A stretch of DNA of 64,000 nucleotides from Pseudomonadota bacterium (GTDB lineage: Bacteria; Pseudomonadota; Gammaproteobacteria; Pseudomonadales; Pseudohongiellaceae). A program made the translations under genes and the position numbers. The notes under the pieces are model-generated. The model worked only from the letters and a program-made list of their open reading frames with translations, was not told the DNA's origin and made no database searches. The stretch lies in assembly GCA_027621405.1 (NCBI GenBank), contig JAQCBT010000006.1, forward strand, positions 1 through 64,000, in the 5' to 3' direction. This document shows, piece by piece, positions 53,646 to 62,644 of the stretch; within the stretch, counting starts at the first letter, position 1; each line of letters starts with the position of its first letter.

Positions 53646-56225
53646 CTAATGGTAATCCAACTTACCCTGAAGTTCTTCAATCTCACGATCACGAAATCTG
53701 TAGCTGCGCATTTCGGGAATTGATCTTGCCCGGGATAAATAATCAGAAGCAGTCGGGAAGTCATTCTTATAGATATGTAGCTGAGCCAGATCCAGACAGG
53801 CTTCCCACTCGCCAAATTTGGCGCCAGTCTGCTCGGATATTTCCAAGGATTCCTGTAAATCCTTCGTGGCCGATTCCAAATCCCGTAGGGCAAGATGCAA
53901 CTTCGCCCTGGAGTTCAAGCCTGTGGGAAGGTATAGCCACTCATCGGCGGAACGGAAGAGCTCGACTTGTTTGTCCAATTGAATTCTTGCGTTTGTCTTG
54001 TCACCAAGTTTGAGAAATATCAGACCTAATACCAACAGATCACTTGCATATATTGATGTAGTGTCAATTGCCACCTGCCAGGTTTTGCGCTGCCTCCAGG
54101 CAAAGGTCTTGAGAGACCGCTCTAGCGCTTCAGATAACCGCCCAACTTCAAGCAAATATTTGCAGTAGTAAGAGCTAATAGTTGGGAACACGACAGGCGA
54201 ATCCGGAATTGGTTTCGAGAGCACCAAATCAGCTTGCTGAAACATCCTTCCTGCTTTTTCAAAGTCTCCAGCCAGATAATTAATATATGCCTTGAAGTTA
54301 GATGCCATAGCGATTGCAATTTCGTTTTCAGACCTCTGTATTACTTGCTCCATCTCTTCGATTAAATTAGCAGCAGAATCCAGCTTGCCCGAAGCGATAT
54401 ACATCGAGAGAAGCGGTGCCGCTGCGACTGACGCTTGTAACCAATCTTCATTTTCAATAAACCAGGTTATACTAATTTCAAATGGTGCAATCGCCTCTGC
54501 AATTTCTCCCAGATAGATTAAATTCGTCGCAGCGGATGTTATTAAATACATCTGGGATTCTCTACCAAGCCTGGCAGTAGGTTTCGTCCACTCACTTTCA
54601 AAAAAGCACCTGATGCAAGATTGATCGGCATGATGAGAGCCCTCCGCAAACATGGAAAACTGACCCTTCTTGATCTTTGAAAAATACAGGTCGAATGCTT
54701 CCTCAAAGTTCCCAGCTCTGGTTCCATGGACGACAGCATGAAAAAGCGGCTCCATTTCTTCCATGTTCTGCGGATCTTCTGGCGATTGCGCGAGTAGATA
54801 CTCAAAGATCAATTGGTTCCCTTTCTGCCACTGTTCGTGCTTTCTTGTCCGCAGTTCTTTCGATATGCAATCTTTGACTAACGGATGACATTCAAGAGTT
54901 TCTTCACCTCCAATTAGCTTACTATTCAATAGTTTTGCAAAAACCAACTCCTGAATGGCATACATGAACCCGGCGTCGCTGATTGAAAAAATTCGATCTG
55001 TTACACCAGACTCTAAGCGTATTCTTGCAATATTACGAACTTCCACTGCTTTCGTTGTTCTTTCTATCAAGGAAACCAATTGCAATATCTGCAGCCCTGG
55101 CCTCCCCTCCAACCATTGCATGTAGTCAGACATAATCCTGCTTACATGTGACTCATGGTGCGTATCATCCAATACGCTATGATCAATAGTCAGCTTAACA
55201 AGCTCACCTCGATGCACATTTGCAAGATACCCAGCAATGAGGGAGAGACTCAGCGGGTGCCCGGAATAACTGCGGACTACACTTTCATATTGTTTCCTGC
55301 TGCCTTTAACACCACACTGCCTAAGCAGTTCTATGCCTTCGCTTTCCGCCAGATTTTTGAGATGCAAGGTAGCGACTCGCCCATCATTAAAGGCTTTGAC
55401 ATCGGCCACAAGTGAACGCGTTGTAATGATCATCAGGCCTGGATTTGAAGATGCTAGCTCGCGTATAAGAAAGGAAACTGCGGGATTCTCTACCTGCCCA
55501 TGCTTTTTACCTGGAGGATATTGCAGGGGTTCCAACCCATCCAGGATCAGCAATGTTTTGGATTCTCGAATCAGGTTCGCAAGTCTTGCGGCCTTTGACC
55601 AGGGAGTGCCTTTAGAAGGCTTCTCATCGCCAAACCAGGCCAAGGCATGTTCTATAAAGTAATCACCCGAAGAGTTGCTTTCTGAGGACTGCCCTTGCCA
55701 ATAGAAGGACCATGCATAGATTTTTTCGGCATCCCGATACAGGCATTGACCAAATTCCGACAACCACTTGTTGATAAGCGAACTCTTGCCGGTTCCACCA
55801 AACGCAATTACTTCTACGACATTGACAGTCGGATTCATCCAGCATGAATCCAGAAAGCTCAGCTCATTCTCGCGCCCAATCAGGTTAATGTCGGTGATCG
55901 GCATGGCGGCGATCGAAATATCGGGAGTAGTGTGAGAGCGTGGATTCTTGCGTGTTTCGATCAGGGTGCGCACTTTTTCTTCGAACTGACCAAAAGGCAG
56001 GGAGAACCATTCATGTTCGATCTGAAACACTTCTGCGATTCTCTCAACATCAGAACTGGGTATGCAGTTACCTCTCGATGTTGGCGTGCCAGTACACCAG
56101 CGACTTATTGTTTGCTTGGTTTTACCAAGTAAATTCCCAAGTTCTACATTGTTGTTGATTTTGGGATTTAGCTTGAGGAGATACAGCAACTGGAATTTAT
56201 TTTTTAGATTTGGATGTTTCTCCAT
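53646..56225 (-). CDS. HTH-STAND NTPase-TPR protein (NLR-like), possible defence or regulator
   Basis: 859 residues, cytosolic. An N-terminal XRE-like helix-turn-helix lies at about 27-51 (ELGNLLGKTKQTISRW). The NTPase has a P-loop FGGTGKSS (142-149), AWSFYWQGQS, a Walker B TLLILDGLEPLQYPPGK (223-240) and LMIITTRSLVADV. This AWSFY/LDGLEPL/ITTR set is that of STAND NTPases which in other bacteria carry TIR, CHAT or similar effectors. The C-terminal half (about 550-859) is TPR-like helical repeats, the probable sensor. GC content (about 43% in sample lines against about 62% in neighbours) suggests transfer. It may be an anti-phage protein or a ligand-gated transcription regulator of the MalT/SARP type. 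The two inverted repeats just upstream (56239-56276) could be its binding sites. Confidence 0.85.
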   Translation of the reverse strand: MEKHPNLKNKFQLLYLLKLNPKINNNVELGNLLGKTKQTISRWCTGTPTSRGNCIPSSDVERIAEVFQIEHEWFSLPFGQFEEKVRTLIETRKNPRSHTTPDISIAAMPITDINLIGRENELSFLDSCWMNPTVNVVEVIAFGGTGKSSLINKWLSEFGQCLYRDAEKIYAWSFYWQGQSSESNSSGDYFIEHALAWFGDEKPSKGTPWSKAARLANLIRESKTLLILDGLEPLQYPPGKKHGQVENPAVSFLIRELASSNPGLMIITTRSLVADVKAFNDGRVATLHLKNLAESEGIELLRQCGVKGSRKQYESVVRSYSGHPLSLSLIAGYLANVHRGELVKLTIDHSVLDDTHHESHVSRIMSDYMQWLEGRPGLQILQLVSLIERTTKAVEVRNIARIRLESGVTDRIFSISDAGFMYAIQELVFAKLLNSKLIGGEETLECHPLVKDCISKELRTRKHEQWQKGNQLIFEYLLAQSPEDPQNMEEMEPLFHAVVHGTRAGNFEEAFDLYFSKIKKGQFSMFAEGSHHADQSCIRCFFESEWTKPTARLGRESQMYLITSAATNLIYLGEIAEAIAPFEISITWFIENEDWLQASVAAAPLLSMYIASGKLDSAANLIEEMEQVIQRSENEIAIAMASNFKAYINYLAGDFEKAGRMFQQADLVLSKPIPDSPVVFPTISSYYCKYLLEVGRLSEALERSLKTFAWRQRKTWQVAIDTTSIYASDLLVLGLIFLKLGDKTNARIQLDKQVELFRSADEWLYLPTGLNSRAKLHLALRDLESATKDLQESLEISEQTGAKFGEWEACLDLAQLHIYKNDFPTASDYLSRARSIPEMRSYRFRDREIEELQGKLDYH

Positions 56226-56238
56226 TTGATTCTTCCAT

Positions 56239-56276
56239 ACTCTGTTATTCCAGAGTGCTTTAAGAACCTAAAGCAC
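56239..56276. promoter_or_regulatory. Two inverted repeats upstream of the HTH-STAND gene
   Basis: First: ACTCTG / CAGAGT (56239-56244 and 56251-56256, 6-base spacer). Second: GTGCTTTA / TAAAGCAC (56255-56262 and 56269-56276, 6-base spacer). They overlap by two bases and sit 14-50 bases before the start codon. This is where an autoregulating HTH protein would bind. The rest of 56277-56634 is AT-rich and has no supported gene. Confidence 0.45.
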
Positions 56277-56634
56277 GGTTAATATTGTTATTGTCTGTCC
56301 GTGTTCTACGACATGCGATCCCGAATGTTTCCAGTGACAATCCATTTCACCCACGTCTTTAGGGAGCCTATCGCAAGCGCTAACAATCGTCGAGCCTATT
56401 ACCAATCCTCTTGAAATCGCAGCGCAAATAACCGCAATTTGTAGGAGAATTCTCACATCCCAGTAAGCATTCCAATCACCTTCATTAAATAGTGGAGAGA
56501 AGCAGCGTTTGCAAAAGCCTGCTAAAACTGCAGACATTCGGAGGAAAAGATTGCGGGGAATTTGAAACCAGACACGGTTTCCGGTCACAATAGCCCTACA
56601 CTGAAACTCCCAGAAATCAAGAAGGCCCGTTGTC

Positions 56635-57054
56635 ATGAAACCTTCAAGATCCCAGTCAGGCTTCACCCTGATCGAGCTGATGCTGGTGGTCGCCATCATC
56701 GGTATCCTGGCCTCCGTGGCCCTGCCGTCCTATAACCTCTACCGTAACAAGGCGCGCTTCGCCGAGGCGATCCTGGCTATTGGCGCACACCGCGGCGCCA
56801 TTATCACGGCCGCCTCAGTGGGCCGTGCCACTGCACTTACAGACTTCGATTCCGGCGCCCTCGGCATTCCGCCGGTGCAGGCCCAGGCCGCTACTACTCA
56901 CGGTATCTCTGTCACCGATGGCACCATTACCATCACCTGGCGAGCGGATGGGTCGGACCTGGCGGGTGAGACCTACACCCTCACCGCCGGCGGTTTCCTG
57001 CCGCCAATCCAGTGGACGTCTGGCGGCAGCTGCATCGCCAGCGGTTACTGCTAG
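56635..57054 (+). CDS. Type IV pilin-like protein (prepilin)
   Basis: 139 residues. The N-terminal methylation motif is [19 protein letters not shown], with cleavage after Gly9 and Glu at +5, followed by [21 protein letters not shown]. The C-terminus has a Cys pair ([10 protein letters not shown]) that closes a disulfide loop as in PilA/PilE. It is an orphan: no pilus assembly genes are in the window, and it borders the AT-rich insert. A ribosome site (AAGAAGG) precedes it. It may be a major or minor pilin, or a type II pseudopilin. Confidence 0.85.
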   Translation: MKPSRSQSGFTLIELMLVVAIIGILASVALPSYNLYRNKARFAEAILAIGAHRGAIITAASVGRATALTDFDSGALGIPPVQAQAATTHGISVTDGTITITWRADGSDLAGETYTLTAGGFLPPIQWTSGGSCIASGYC

Positions 57055-57221
57055 ATCCTCGCCTCCGGGTTCGTTCCAGACACCGCTTCGGGCGATATTT
57101 CCACGCCTGCATTTCTGGTATTCTGGTCCGCGGGTCTTCCACTGAATCCCAACACTTGTGCGATAACTCGTGCAACGAGTAGTTCCCGAAACAAGAAGCG
57201 GACAATAACCGCCCGGACACC

Positions 57222-58415
57222 ATGACTGACGCCACTCTCACACCCTCTTCGAGTACCGCCCCTGATCGCATCAGCAACCCCAAGACCGTAGCTGCCAGCC
57301 TCGCGCTCGCCGCCCTGTTCTACATCCTGATATTCATCAACGTGGGATGGCGGCAGGCCAGCCTGTTCGGTGTGGGACTCGCCGCCGGCGTGATCCTCTA
57401 CCATGCCGCCTTCGGCTTCACCGGCGCCTGGCGAGAAGTCGTGGCCACCGGCCGCAGCGCCGGCCTGCGGGCACAGATGGTGATGCTGGGGGTTACCGTA
57501 TTGATCTTCACCCCCCTGATCGCCATGGGCGAGATCGGCGGTGTGAGTCTGCGCGGCAGCGTGGCACCGCTCAATATCGCGGTGGTCATCGGTGCCTTCA
57601 TGTTTGGCATCGGCATGCAGCTCGGTGGCGGCTGCGCCTCGGGCACCCTGTTCACCGCAGGTGGTGGCAACGCCCGCATGCTGATCACCCTGGCCTTCTT
57701 CATCGTCGGTTCGGTACTCGGTAGCTGGCACTGGTCCCTGTGGCAGGATGTGCCGGGCTTCGAGGCCGTCGCCCTGTCCCAGTCCTTCGGAGTGTTCGGC
57801 GGCATCGCTGTGAGCTTCGTGTTGTTTGCCGCCGTGTACCTGTGTGCTGCAAGCTGGGAGAAGCACAAGCTCGGATCCCTGGTGCCTACTACTAGCGCCA
57901 GCTCACCCACTTTACTGCGAGGCCCGTGGCCGTTGCTGGCCGGTGCACTGGCATTGGCAGCAGTGAACGTGGCGACCCTGCTGCTGGCCGGTCGCCCCTG
58001 GGGAGTGACCTCCGCCTTCGCCCTGTGGGGTGCCAAATTGGCCGGGTTCATCGGTATCGACGTCTCCACCTGGGCCTACTGGGCCCGCCCGGGTCAGCTG
58101 CTTACCCTCGACAACAGCATCCTCTACGACACGACTTCGGTGATGAACATCGGCATCATGCTCGGCGCCCTGCTGGCGGCCGGGCTGGCGGGACGCTTCG
58201 CGCCCAGCTTCAGGATTCCCGGCAAGTCCATCCTGGCCGCGGTAGTCGGCGGCATCATGCTGGGCTACGGGGCCCGCATCGCCTTCGGCTGCAACATCGG
58301 CGCCTATTTCGGTGGCATCGCCTCCACCAGCCTCCATGGCTGGCTATGGTTCGTGGCGGCCTTCGCGGGTTCCAGCCTGGGGACCCGGCTACGGCCCTGG
58401 TTCGGGCTGAGCTAG
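57222..58415 (+). CDS. YeeE/YedE family membrane protein (sulfur-compound transport)
   Basis: 397 residues with about 10 membrane segments. Two repeats carry the family Cys motifs: GGGCASGTLFTAGGGNARM and AFGCNIGAYFGGIASTSLHGW. In TsuA-type members these Cys bind thiosulfate. The transported ion may be thiosulfate or another sulfur or selenium species. The modE-like regulator is 53 bases downstream on the same strand, so the two are probably one transcript. Confidence 0.88.
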   Translation: MTDATLTPSSSTAPDRISNPKTVAASLALAALFYILIFINVGWRQASLFGVGLAAGVILYHAAFGFTGAWREVVATGRSAGLRAQMVMLGVTVLIFTPLIAMGEIGGVSLRGSVAPLNIAVVIGAFMFGIGMQLGGGCASGTLFTAGGGNARMLITLAFFIVGSVLGSWHWSLWQDVPGFEAVALSQSFGVFGGIAVSFVLFAAVYLCAASWEKHKLGSLVPTTSASSPTLLRGPWPLLAGALALAAVNVATLLLAGRPWGVTSAFALWGAKLAGFIGIDVSTWAYWARPGQLLTLDNSILYDTTSVMNIGIMLGALLAAGLAGRFAPSFRIPGKSILAAVVGGIMLGYGARIAFGCNIGAYFGGIASTSLHGWLWFVAAFAGSSLGTRLRPWFGLS

Positions 58416-58468
58416 ACTAACCCCTACCTCGAACTGACAGCGAGACCCCACTGGCATAGACTGTCACC

Positions 58469-59272
58469 ATGAGTCGCACTTCCCGCACAACCCTCAAGGG
58501 TCAGCTGTTCCTCGCCGCCGGCGAGCAGGAGTCGTTCAGCCACAGACAGATCGAGTTGCTGCAGGCGATCCGTGAAGCCGGCTCCATCAGTGCTGCGGCG
58601 AAGCAGGTAGGCATCAGCTACAAGACCGCCTGGGATCGCATCGACGCCATGAACAACCTGGCGGACCAGCCCCTGGTAGTGCGCTCCGCAGGCGGTGCTC
58701 ACGGAGGGGGTACCCGTCTCACCGAATTCGGCGAGAAAATTCTGTCCGGCTTTCATGCCCTTCAATCGGAGCACGCAGAATTTGTTTCCCGCCTCGGCGA
58801 GCAGCTACATGACATGAACGATGTCTCTCGCTTCATCCAGGACAGCGGCCTGAAGACCAGCGCCCGCAACCAGTACCGAGGCACGGTAAAAACTGTGACA
58901 CCCGGCGCGGTAAACACGGAAGTTGAGATCGCCCTCGGTGGAGACTTGTCCCTGATCGCCATCGTTACCAATGACAGCCAGGAACGCCTTGAGCTGAAGC
59001 CAGGCAGCGCGGTCATCGCCCTAGTGAAGGCTTCCTGGATCATTCTGACCCTTGAAGGCAGTATTCTCACCAGCGCCCGCAACCATCTGCGCGGCAAGAT
59101 CAGCCAGATACGCCAGGGCGAGGTTAATGCAGAAGTGTGTCTCGACCTTGGCGCGGGCAAGACACTGTCCGCCATCATCACCCGCACCAGTCTCGATGAA
59201 ATGGGGCTGACCGAAGGCGATGAAGCCAGTGCCCTGTTCAAGGCCTCCAGCGTCATCCTGATGCGCAGCTGA
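58469..59272 (+). CDS. modE: Molybdate-responsive regulator ModE
   Basis: 267 residues. The N-terminal winged helix is LysR-like (LLQAIREAGSISAAAKQVGISYKTAWDRIDAMNNLADQPLV). Two Mop/TOBE domains follow (about 133-190 and 205-267), each with a SARNQYRGTV or SARNHLRGKI start. This is the ModE layout: it binds molybdate and acts at the molybdate transport operator. A near-perfect ModE site lies upstream of modB (61153-61178). It is convergent with modC. Confidence 0.93.
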   Translation: MSRTSRTTLKGQLFLAAGEQESFSHRQIELLQAIREAGSISAAAKQVGISYKTAWDRIDAMNNLADQPLVVRSAGGAHGGGTRLTEFGEKILSGFHALQSEHAEFVSRLGEQLHDMNDVSRFIQDSGLKTSARNQYRGTVKTVTPGAVNTEVEIALGGDLSLIAIVTNDSQERLELKPGSAVIALVKASWIILTLEGSILTSARNHLRGKISQIRQGEVNAEVCLDLGAGKTLSAIITRTSLDEMGLTEGDEASALFKASSVILMRS

Positions 59273-59307
59273 AACAGGCTGTAGTTGATCGTTCTGCCCG
59301 GCTTGGC

Positions 59308-60429
59308 CTAGCGCAGAATGGCCACGGATTTCACCTGGGCATACACCGCCATCCCCAACTCCAGCCCCAACTCGGCCACGGAACGGCGCGAGACTCGCGC
59401 GATCAGTACGGAATCCCCCAGCCTGAGCCGCACCAGGGCCATCGCCTCATCGCCTTCCTCGATGGACTCCACCATGGCCGGCAGGCTGTTGAGAATGCTG
59501 GACTGCTGCGCGGGCTGCAACGACAGGCTCACGTCCCGCGCCAGTACCCGAACCCGAGTATCGGACTGCAGCGGCTGCCCCCGATCCCGCACCCACAGTT
59601 CCCCACCGGCGAAGCGAAACAGGGCCAGTTTCCACTGCTCGTCACGCGCCTGTAGCCGGCCCTCCAGCACAGCACCGGCCTCGTCTCCCAATCTGAGTCC
59701 GGACAGGACTGGTCCCACTGGCCCGCTGACCAGGACCTCACCCTCCTGTAGCACCAGCAGCTGATCCGCCAGGCGGGACACCTCATCCACGGAGTGGGTC
59801 ACGTACAACACCGGGATCTGAATCTCCCGATGCAGCTTCTCAAGATAAGGCAGTATTTCCTGTTTGTGCCCGGCGTCCAGTGCCGCCAGAGGTTCGTCCA
59901 TGAGCAGCAGGCGGGGATTGATGAGCAAAGCCCGGGCGATAGCCACCCGCTGCCGCTCCCCACCGGAAAGCTGGGCGGGTCGGCGCTGCAGGAGTCTGCC
60001 GATCCCCATCAGCTCGACAATCTGGTTGCGGTCAATCGGTGACGCTACGCGCCCACCAAAGCGTTTAGCCCGCTTCTCGGCGAAGTCCAGATTGGCGGCG
60101 GTAGACAGGTGCTCAAACAGGCTGGCCTCCTGGAATACATAACCCACCGGGCGCTGATGAGCAGGCAGGCTGACTCCCGTATCGTGCCATGTCTCATTAT
60201 TTACCACGATAGAACCACTCAGAACCGGCGCGAGTCCGGCGACGCAGCGCAACAGGGTCGTCTTGCCGGAACCCGATGCCCCAAACACAGCGCTGATTCC
60301 CTCCCCGGGCAACTGCAGGTCCAGCTTCAGGGTGAAGTCCGAGTCAGTTCCTGCACGGGCCTGGAAGCGCAGGGTGATTACTTTTTCAGGATTGATGGCA
60401 TCGGCAAGCAACCGCGGCTCGATGGTCAT
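59308..60429 (-). CDS. modC: Molybdate ABC transporter ATP-binding protein ModC
   Basis: 373 residues. Walker A GASGSGKTT, signature LSGGERQRVAIARAL, Walker B LLLMDEP, and a C-terminal TOBE/Mop domain (about 300-373, VLARDVSLSLQ to QVKSVAILR). It powers molybdate uptake with ModB. It begins 4 bases inside modB's end (overlap at 60426-60429), so they are translationally coupled. Length is the normal ModC length. Confidence 0.95.
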   Translation of the reverse strand: MTIEPRLLADAINPEKVITLRFQARAGTDSDFTLKLDLQLPGEGISAVFGASGSGKTTLLRCVAGLAPVLSGSIVVNNETWHDTGVSLPAHQRPVGYVFQEASLFEHLSTAANLDFAEKRAKRFGGRVASPIDRNQIVELMGIGRLLQRRPAQLSGGERQRVAIARALLINPRLLLMDEPLAALDAGHKQEILPYLEKLHREIQIPVLYVTHSVDEVSRLADQLLVLQEGEVLVSGPVGPVLSGLRLGDEAGAVLEGRLQARDEQWKLALFRFAGGELWVRDRGQPLQSDTRVRVLARDVSLSLQPAQQSSILNSLPAMVESIEEGDEAMALVRLRLGDSVLIARVSRRSVAELGLELGMAVYAQVKSVAILR

Positions 60430-61121
60430 GCCGAGCCCCTCGCTAAAAACGAAGCGGCACGCCCCTGCAGTGAATACACCAGCAGTAATACCACGAAGGA
60501 AAACACCAGCAGTGTGGCCGCCAGCCAGTGGGCCTGGGCATAGTCCAGGGCCTCCACATGATCATACAGTTGCACCGACACCACCCGGGTCTGGCCCGGA
60601 ATATTGCCGCCTATCATCAGCACCACCCCAAACTCTCCCACGGTGTGGGCGAATCCCAGCACAGCCGCCGTGTAGTAGCCTTGCTTCGACATTGGCAGCA
60701 CCACATTGAGAAAGCGATCCCAGGGGCCGGCCCGCAGGGTAGCTGCCATCTCCAGGGGTCGCGCGCCGATGCCAGCGAAGGCGTTTTGTAGAGGTTGCAC
60801 CACGAAGGGCATGGAGTACACCACTGACCCGACCACCAGCCCCCAGAATGTGAAGGGCAAGGTGCCGAGGCCAAGGACGGTGGTCAGTTCCCCTACCGGG
60901 CCCCTGGGACCGAGCAGAATCAGCAGATAGAAGCCGATCACCGTGGGCGGGAGCACCAGGGGTAAGGCGACTATCGCGCCCACGGGGCCACGCCAGCGGG
61001 ATGCCGTGGTGGCCAGCCACCAGGCCAGGGGCGTGCCCAGCAGCAGCAAGATTGCCGTGGTGACCGTGGCCAGCCGCAGGGTAAGGCTGATGGCGTCAAG
61101 ATCGGCGGGAGAAAAACCCAT
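60426..61121 (-). CDS. modB: Molybdate ABC transporter permease ModB
   Basis: 231 residues with five or six membrane segments. The EAA-type loop with ARPLEMAATLRAGPWDRFLNVVLP is that of ModB; VALPLVLPPTVIGFYLL and GEFGVVLMIGGNIPGQTRV complete the family pattern. A GGAG ribosome site lies 11 bases before the ATG. A ModE operator overlaps the presumed promoter. The periplasmic molybdate-binding protein gene (modA), usually directly upstream, is missing. Confidence 0.95.
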   Translation of the reverse strand: MGFSPADLDAISLTLRLATVTTAILLLLGTPLAWWLATTASRWRGPVGAIVALPLVLPPTVIGFYLLILLGPRGPVGELTTVLGLGTLPFTFWGLVVGSVVYSMPFVVQPLQNAFAGIGARPLEMAATLRAGPWDRFLNVVLPMSKQGYYTAAVLGFAHTVGEFGVVLMIGGNIPGQTRVVSVQLYDHVEALDYAQAHWLAATLLVFSFVVLLLVYSLQGRAASFLARGSA

Positions 61122-61152
61122 GAATTTCGTGACTCCGCTTGCTTAAGGAATA

Positions 61153-61178
61153 GCGTTATATAGCAATTTATATAACGC
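61153..61178 (-). promoter_or_regulatory. ModE operator upstream of modBC
   Basis: A perfect 10-bp inverted repeat (GCGTTATATA, 6-base spacer GCAATT, TATATAACGC), ending 32 bases upstream of modB. It agrees with the known E. coli ModE site pattern (CGTTATAT ... ATAACG). Expected to repress modBC when molybdate is sufficient. Confidence 0.88.
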
Positions 61179-61252
61179 ATAACAAGCACAAAACAAGAAA
61201 TTCACCTGTAAATTCAGAAGATTAGAGCGCTGCGCGGGTCAGGAAAATAGCG

Positions 61253-61531
61253 CTAGTTATTGGTAATGGTGAGGCGGCGCCATTCCCGCTGGGACAGATC
61301 CGACACTTCCTCGATGGTCCCCGCCCGGCGGCAGATGCGCTGGCTGATGCGGGTGCCAACCAGCTTCTCGTCGCGGCAGATGATGCGGTCATCCGGGTCA
61401 ACGCTGGCATTGTATTGCTCGATCTCGGCCTCGGTGGGCATGCGCTGTTGTTCCCGCTCAGGGAGGGTGCAGGCGACGAGCATGGTAACTGCAAATGCAG
61501 CAGTGATGAGGGATTGCAGCAAGGTCTTCAT
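61253..61531 (-). CDS. Small probable lipoprotein of unknown function
   Basis: 92 residues from the ATG at 61531 (GAGG site 9 bases upstream); the frame's earlier ATG at 61621 is unlikely. The N-terminus MKTLLQSLITAAFAVTMLVAC has a lipobox (LVAC, Cys21). The mature part is charged: PTEAEIEQYNASVDPDDRI followed by ICRDEKLVGTRISQRICRRAG with two Cys. This I-C-R-x-E-x-x-x-G-T-R-I-x-x-R-x-C pattern recurs in small gammaproteobacterial envelope proteins; the function is not known. Confidence 0.75.
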   Translation of the reverse strand: MKTLLQSLITAAFAVTMLVACTLPEREQQRMPTEAEIEQYNASVDPDDRIICRDEKLVGTRISQRICRRAGTIEEVSDLSQREWRRLTITNN

Positions 61532-61645
61532 GATTGGAGCCTCTCTTCGCGTGAGCTTCTCGTGCAGCCGTCCTCGAGTATCCATAGATTGCCGACACAC
61601 TGCAAGGCGCGAAATGTCCATTTTTCAGGAAGATTCCTGAAAAAT

Positions 61646-62644
61646 TCAGTCTCCCAGCTTCGGCTCCAGCACATTGACCACGAACACATGATACTTGCTA
61701 CCTGCGTCATCAACCTCCCGCATTCGCACCTCGACCGGAAACCTGCGGCCGTCCACGTTTTCCATCTCGGAGCTGAAACACTCCGCGGCCCCGATGTCGC
61801 GACCCCAATAATTGTTTGCGAAAAGATCATCCATGTGAATCTTTCCTACAGCCTGATCCGGTACATAGCCAAAGATTGACTGCGCCTTGTTGCTCCAGGA
61901 TTGCAGCAGCCCCACGTTGTCCGTAATCAGGATTACATCGAGGGAATTATCAACGATGAATTGCAGGTCCTGCTCCGAGCGGGTTCGTTCATCCAGCAAA
62001 GTCTTGATCTGCCGATTGGCGAATTCAACTTCAAACAGAATGATCGCAGCCAGCATTAAGATGAAGCAGAAGTACTCGATGTAATACAGGGCGCCAAACA
62101 GGACGTCTGATTCAATTGAAGGCAGACTCATCCGAATTGCCAGAATGACGGCACTGCTGGCACCCAGCAGTATCTTGCTGGCGGCGATTCCCGGTCCCGT
62201 CTTGACCGCACGCCACAGCAGCACCACGGTAAGCAGGATAGTTGGCAGATAGTAGACGTAGGCCACGCTCGTCGCTGGTTCTTCCTGCTGCACAACTGAG
62301 GCGACAATCGAGACAATCAGACCAGAGCCCAGTATGGCGAATATCCAGTAATAGAACACCGTCACTCGCTCGAAGATAAGCAGCAAGGAGGCAACCAGCA
62401 ACAAGGTCGACCCAAACTGCAACACGATCGCCAGCAAAAAGAGCGTACTGGCATCGGGGTTCAACACCAAGGTGAACTCGACCCCCTGCCGGACAATCTC
62501 ACACAGCCCCGCGAAACAGGCCACTCGCAGATATTCCCGGCGTGACTTCAAATAACTCATCAGCACGGCGCTGACGGCAATCAGATTGAACAGGGAAACA
62601 AACCCGAAAACGAAGACGTAGTATTGCTGACTTGGCTCGACCAT
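61646..62644 (-). CDS. Membrane PAS-domain sensor protein without output domain
   Basis: 332 residues from the ATG at 62644 (ATG at 62671 gives 341). Seven hydrophobic segments fill about residues 10-215, then a short coiled coil (NRQIKTLLDERTRSEQDLQFI) and a PAS domain (VDNSLDVILITDNVGLLQSWSNKAQSIFGYVPDQAVGKIHMDDLF to the end). There is no kinase, GGDEF or other output domain; the protein ends shortly after the PAS. It may regulate through partner proteins, or be a remnant of a longer sensor. No two-component partner is adjacent. Confidence 0.8.
   Translation of the reverse strand: MVEPSQQYYVFVFGFVSLFNLIAVSAVLMSYLKSRREYLRVACFAGLCEIVRQGVEFTLVLNPDASTLFLLAIVLQFGSTLLLVASLLLIFERVTVFYYWIFAILGSGLIVSIVASVVQQEEPATSVAYVYYLPTILLTVVLLWRAVKTGPGIAASKILLGASSAVILAIRMSLPSIESDVLFGALYYIEYFCFILMLAAIILFEVEFANRQIKTLLDERTRSEQDLQFIVDNSLDVILITDNVGLLQSWSNKAQSIFGYVPDQAVGKIHMDDLFANNYWGRDIGAAECFSSEMENVDGRRFPVEVRMREVDDAGSKYHVFVVNVLEPKLGD

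Noticed and set aside
56268..56699. 143-residue minus-strand frame overlapping the pilin start
   Set aside because: It overlaps the 5' end of a clear prepilin gene on the other strand and has no family features.
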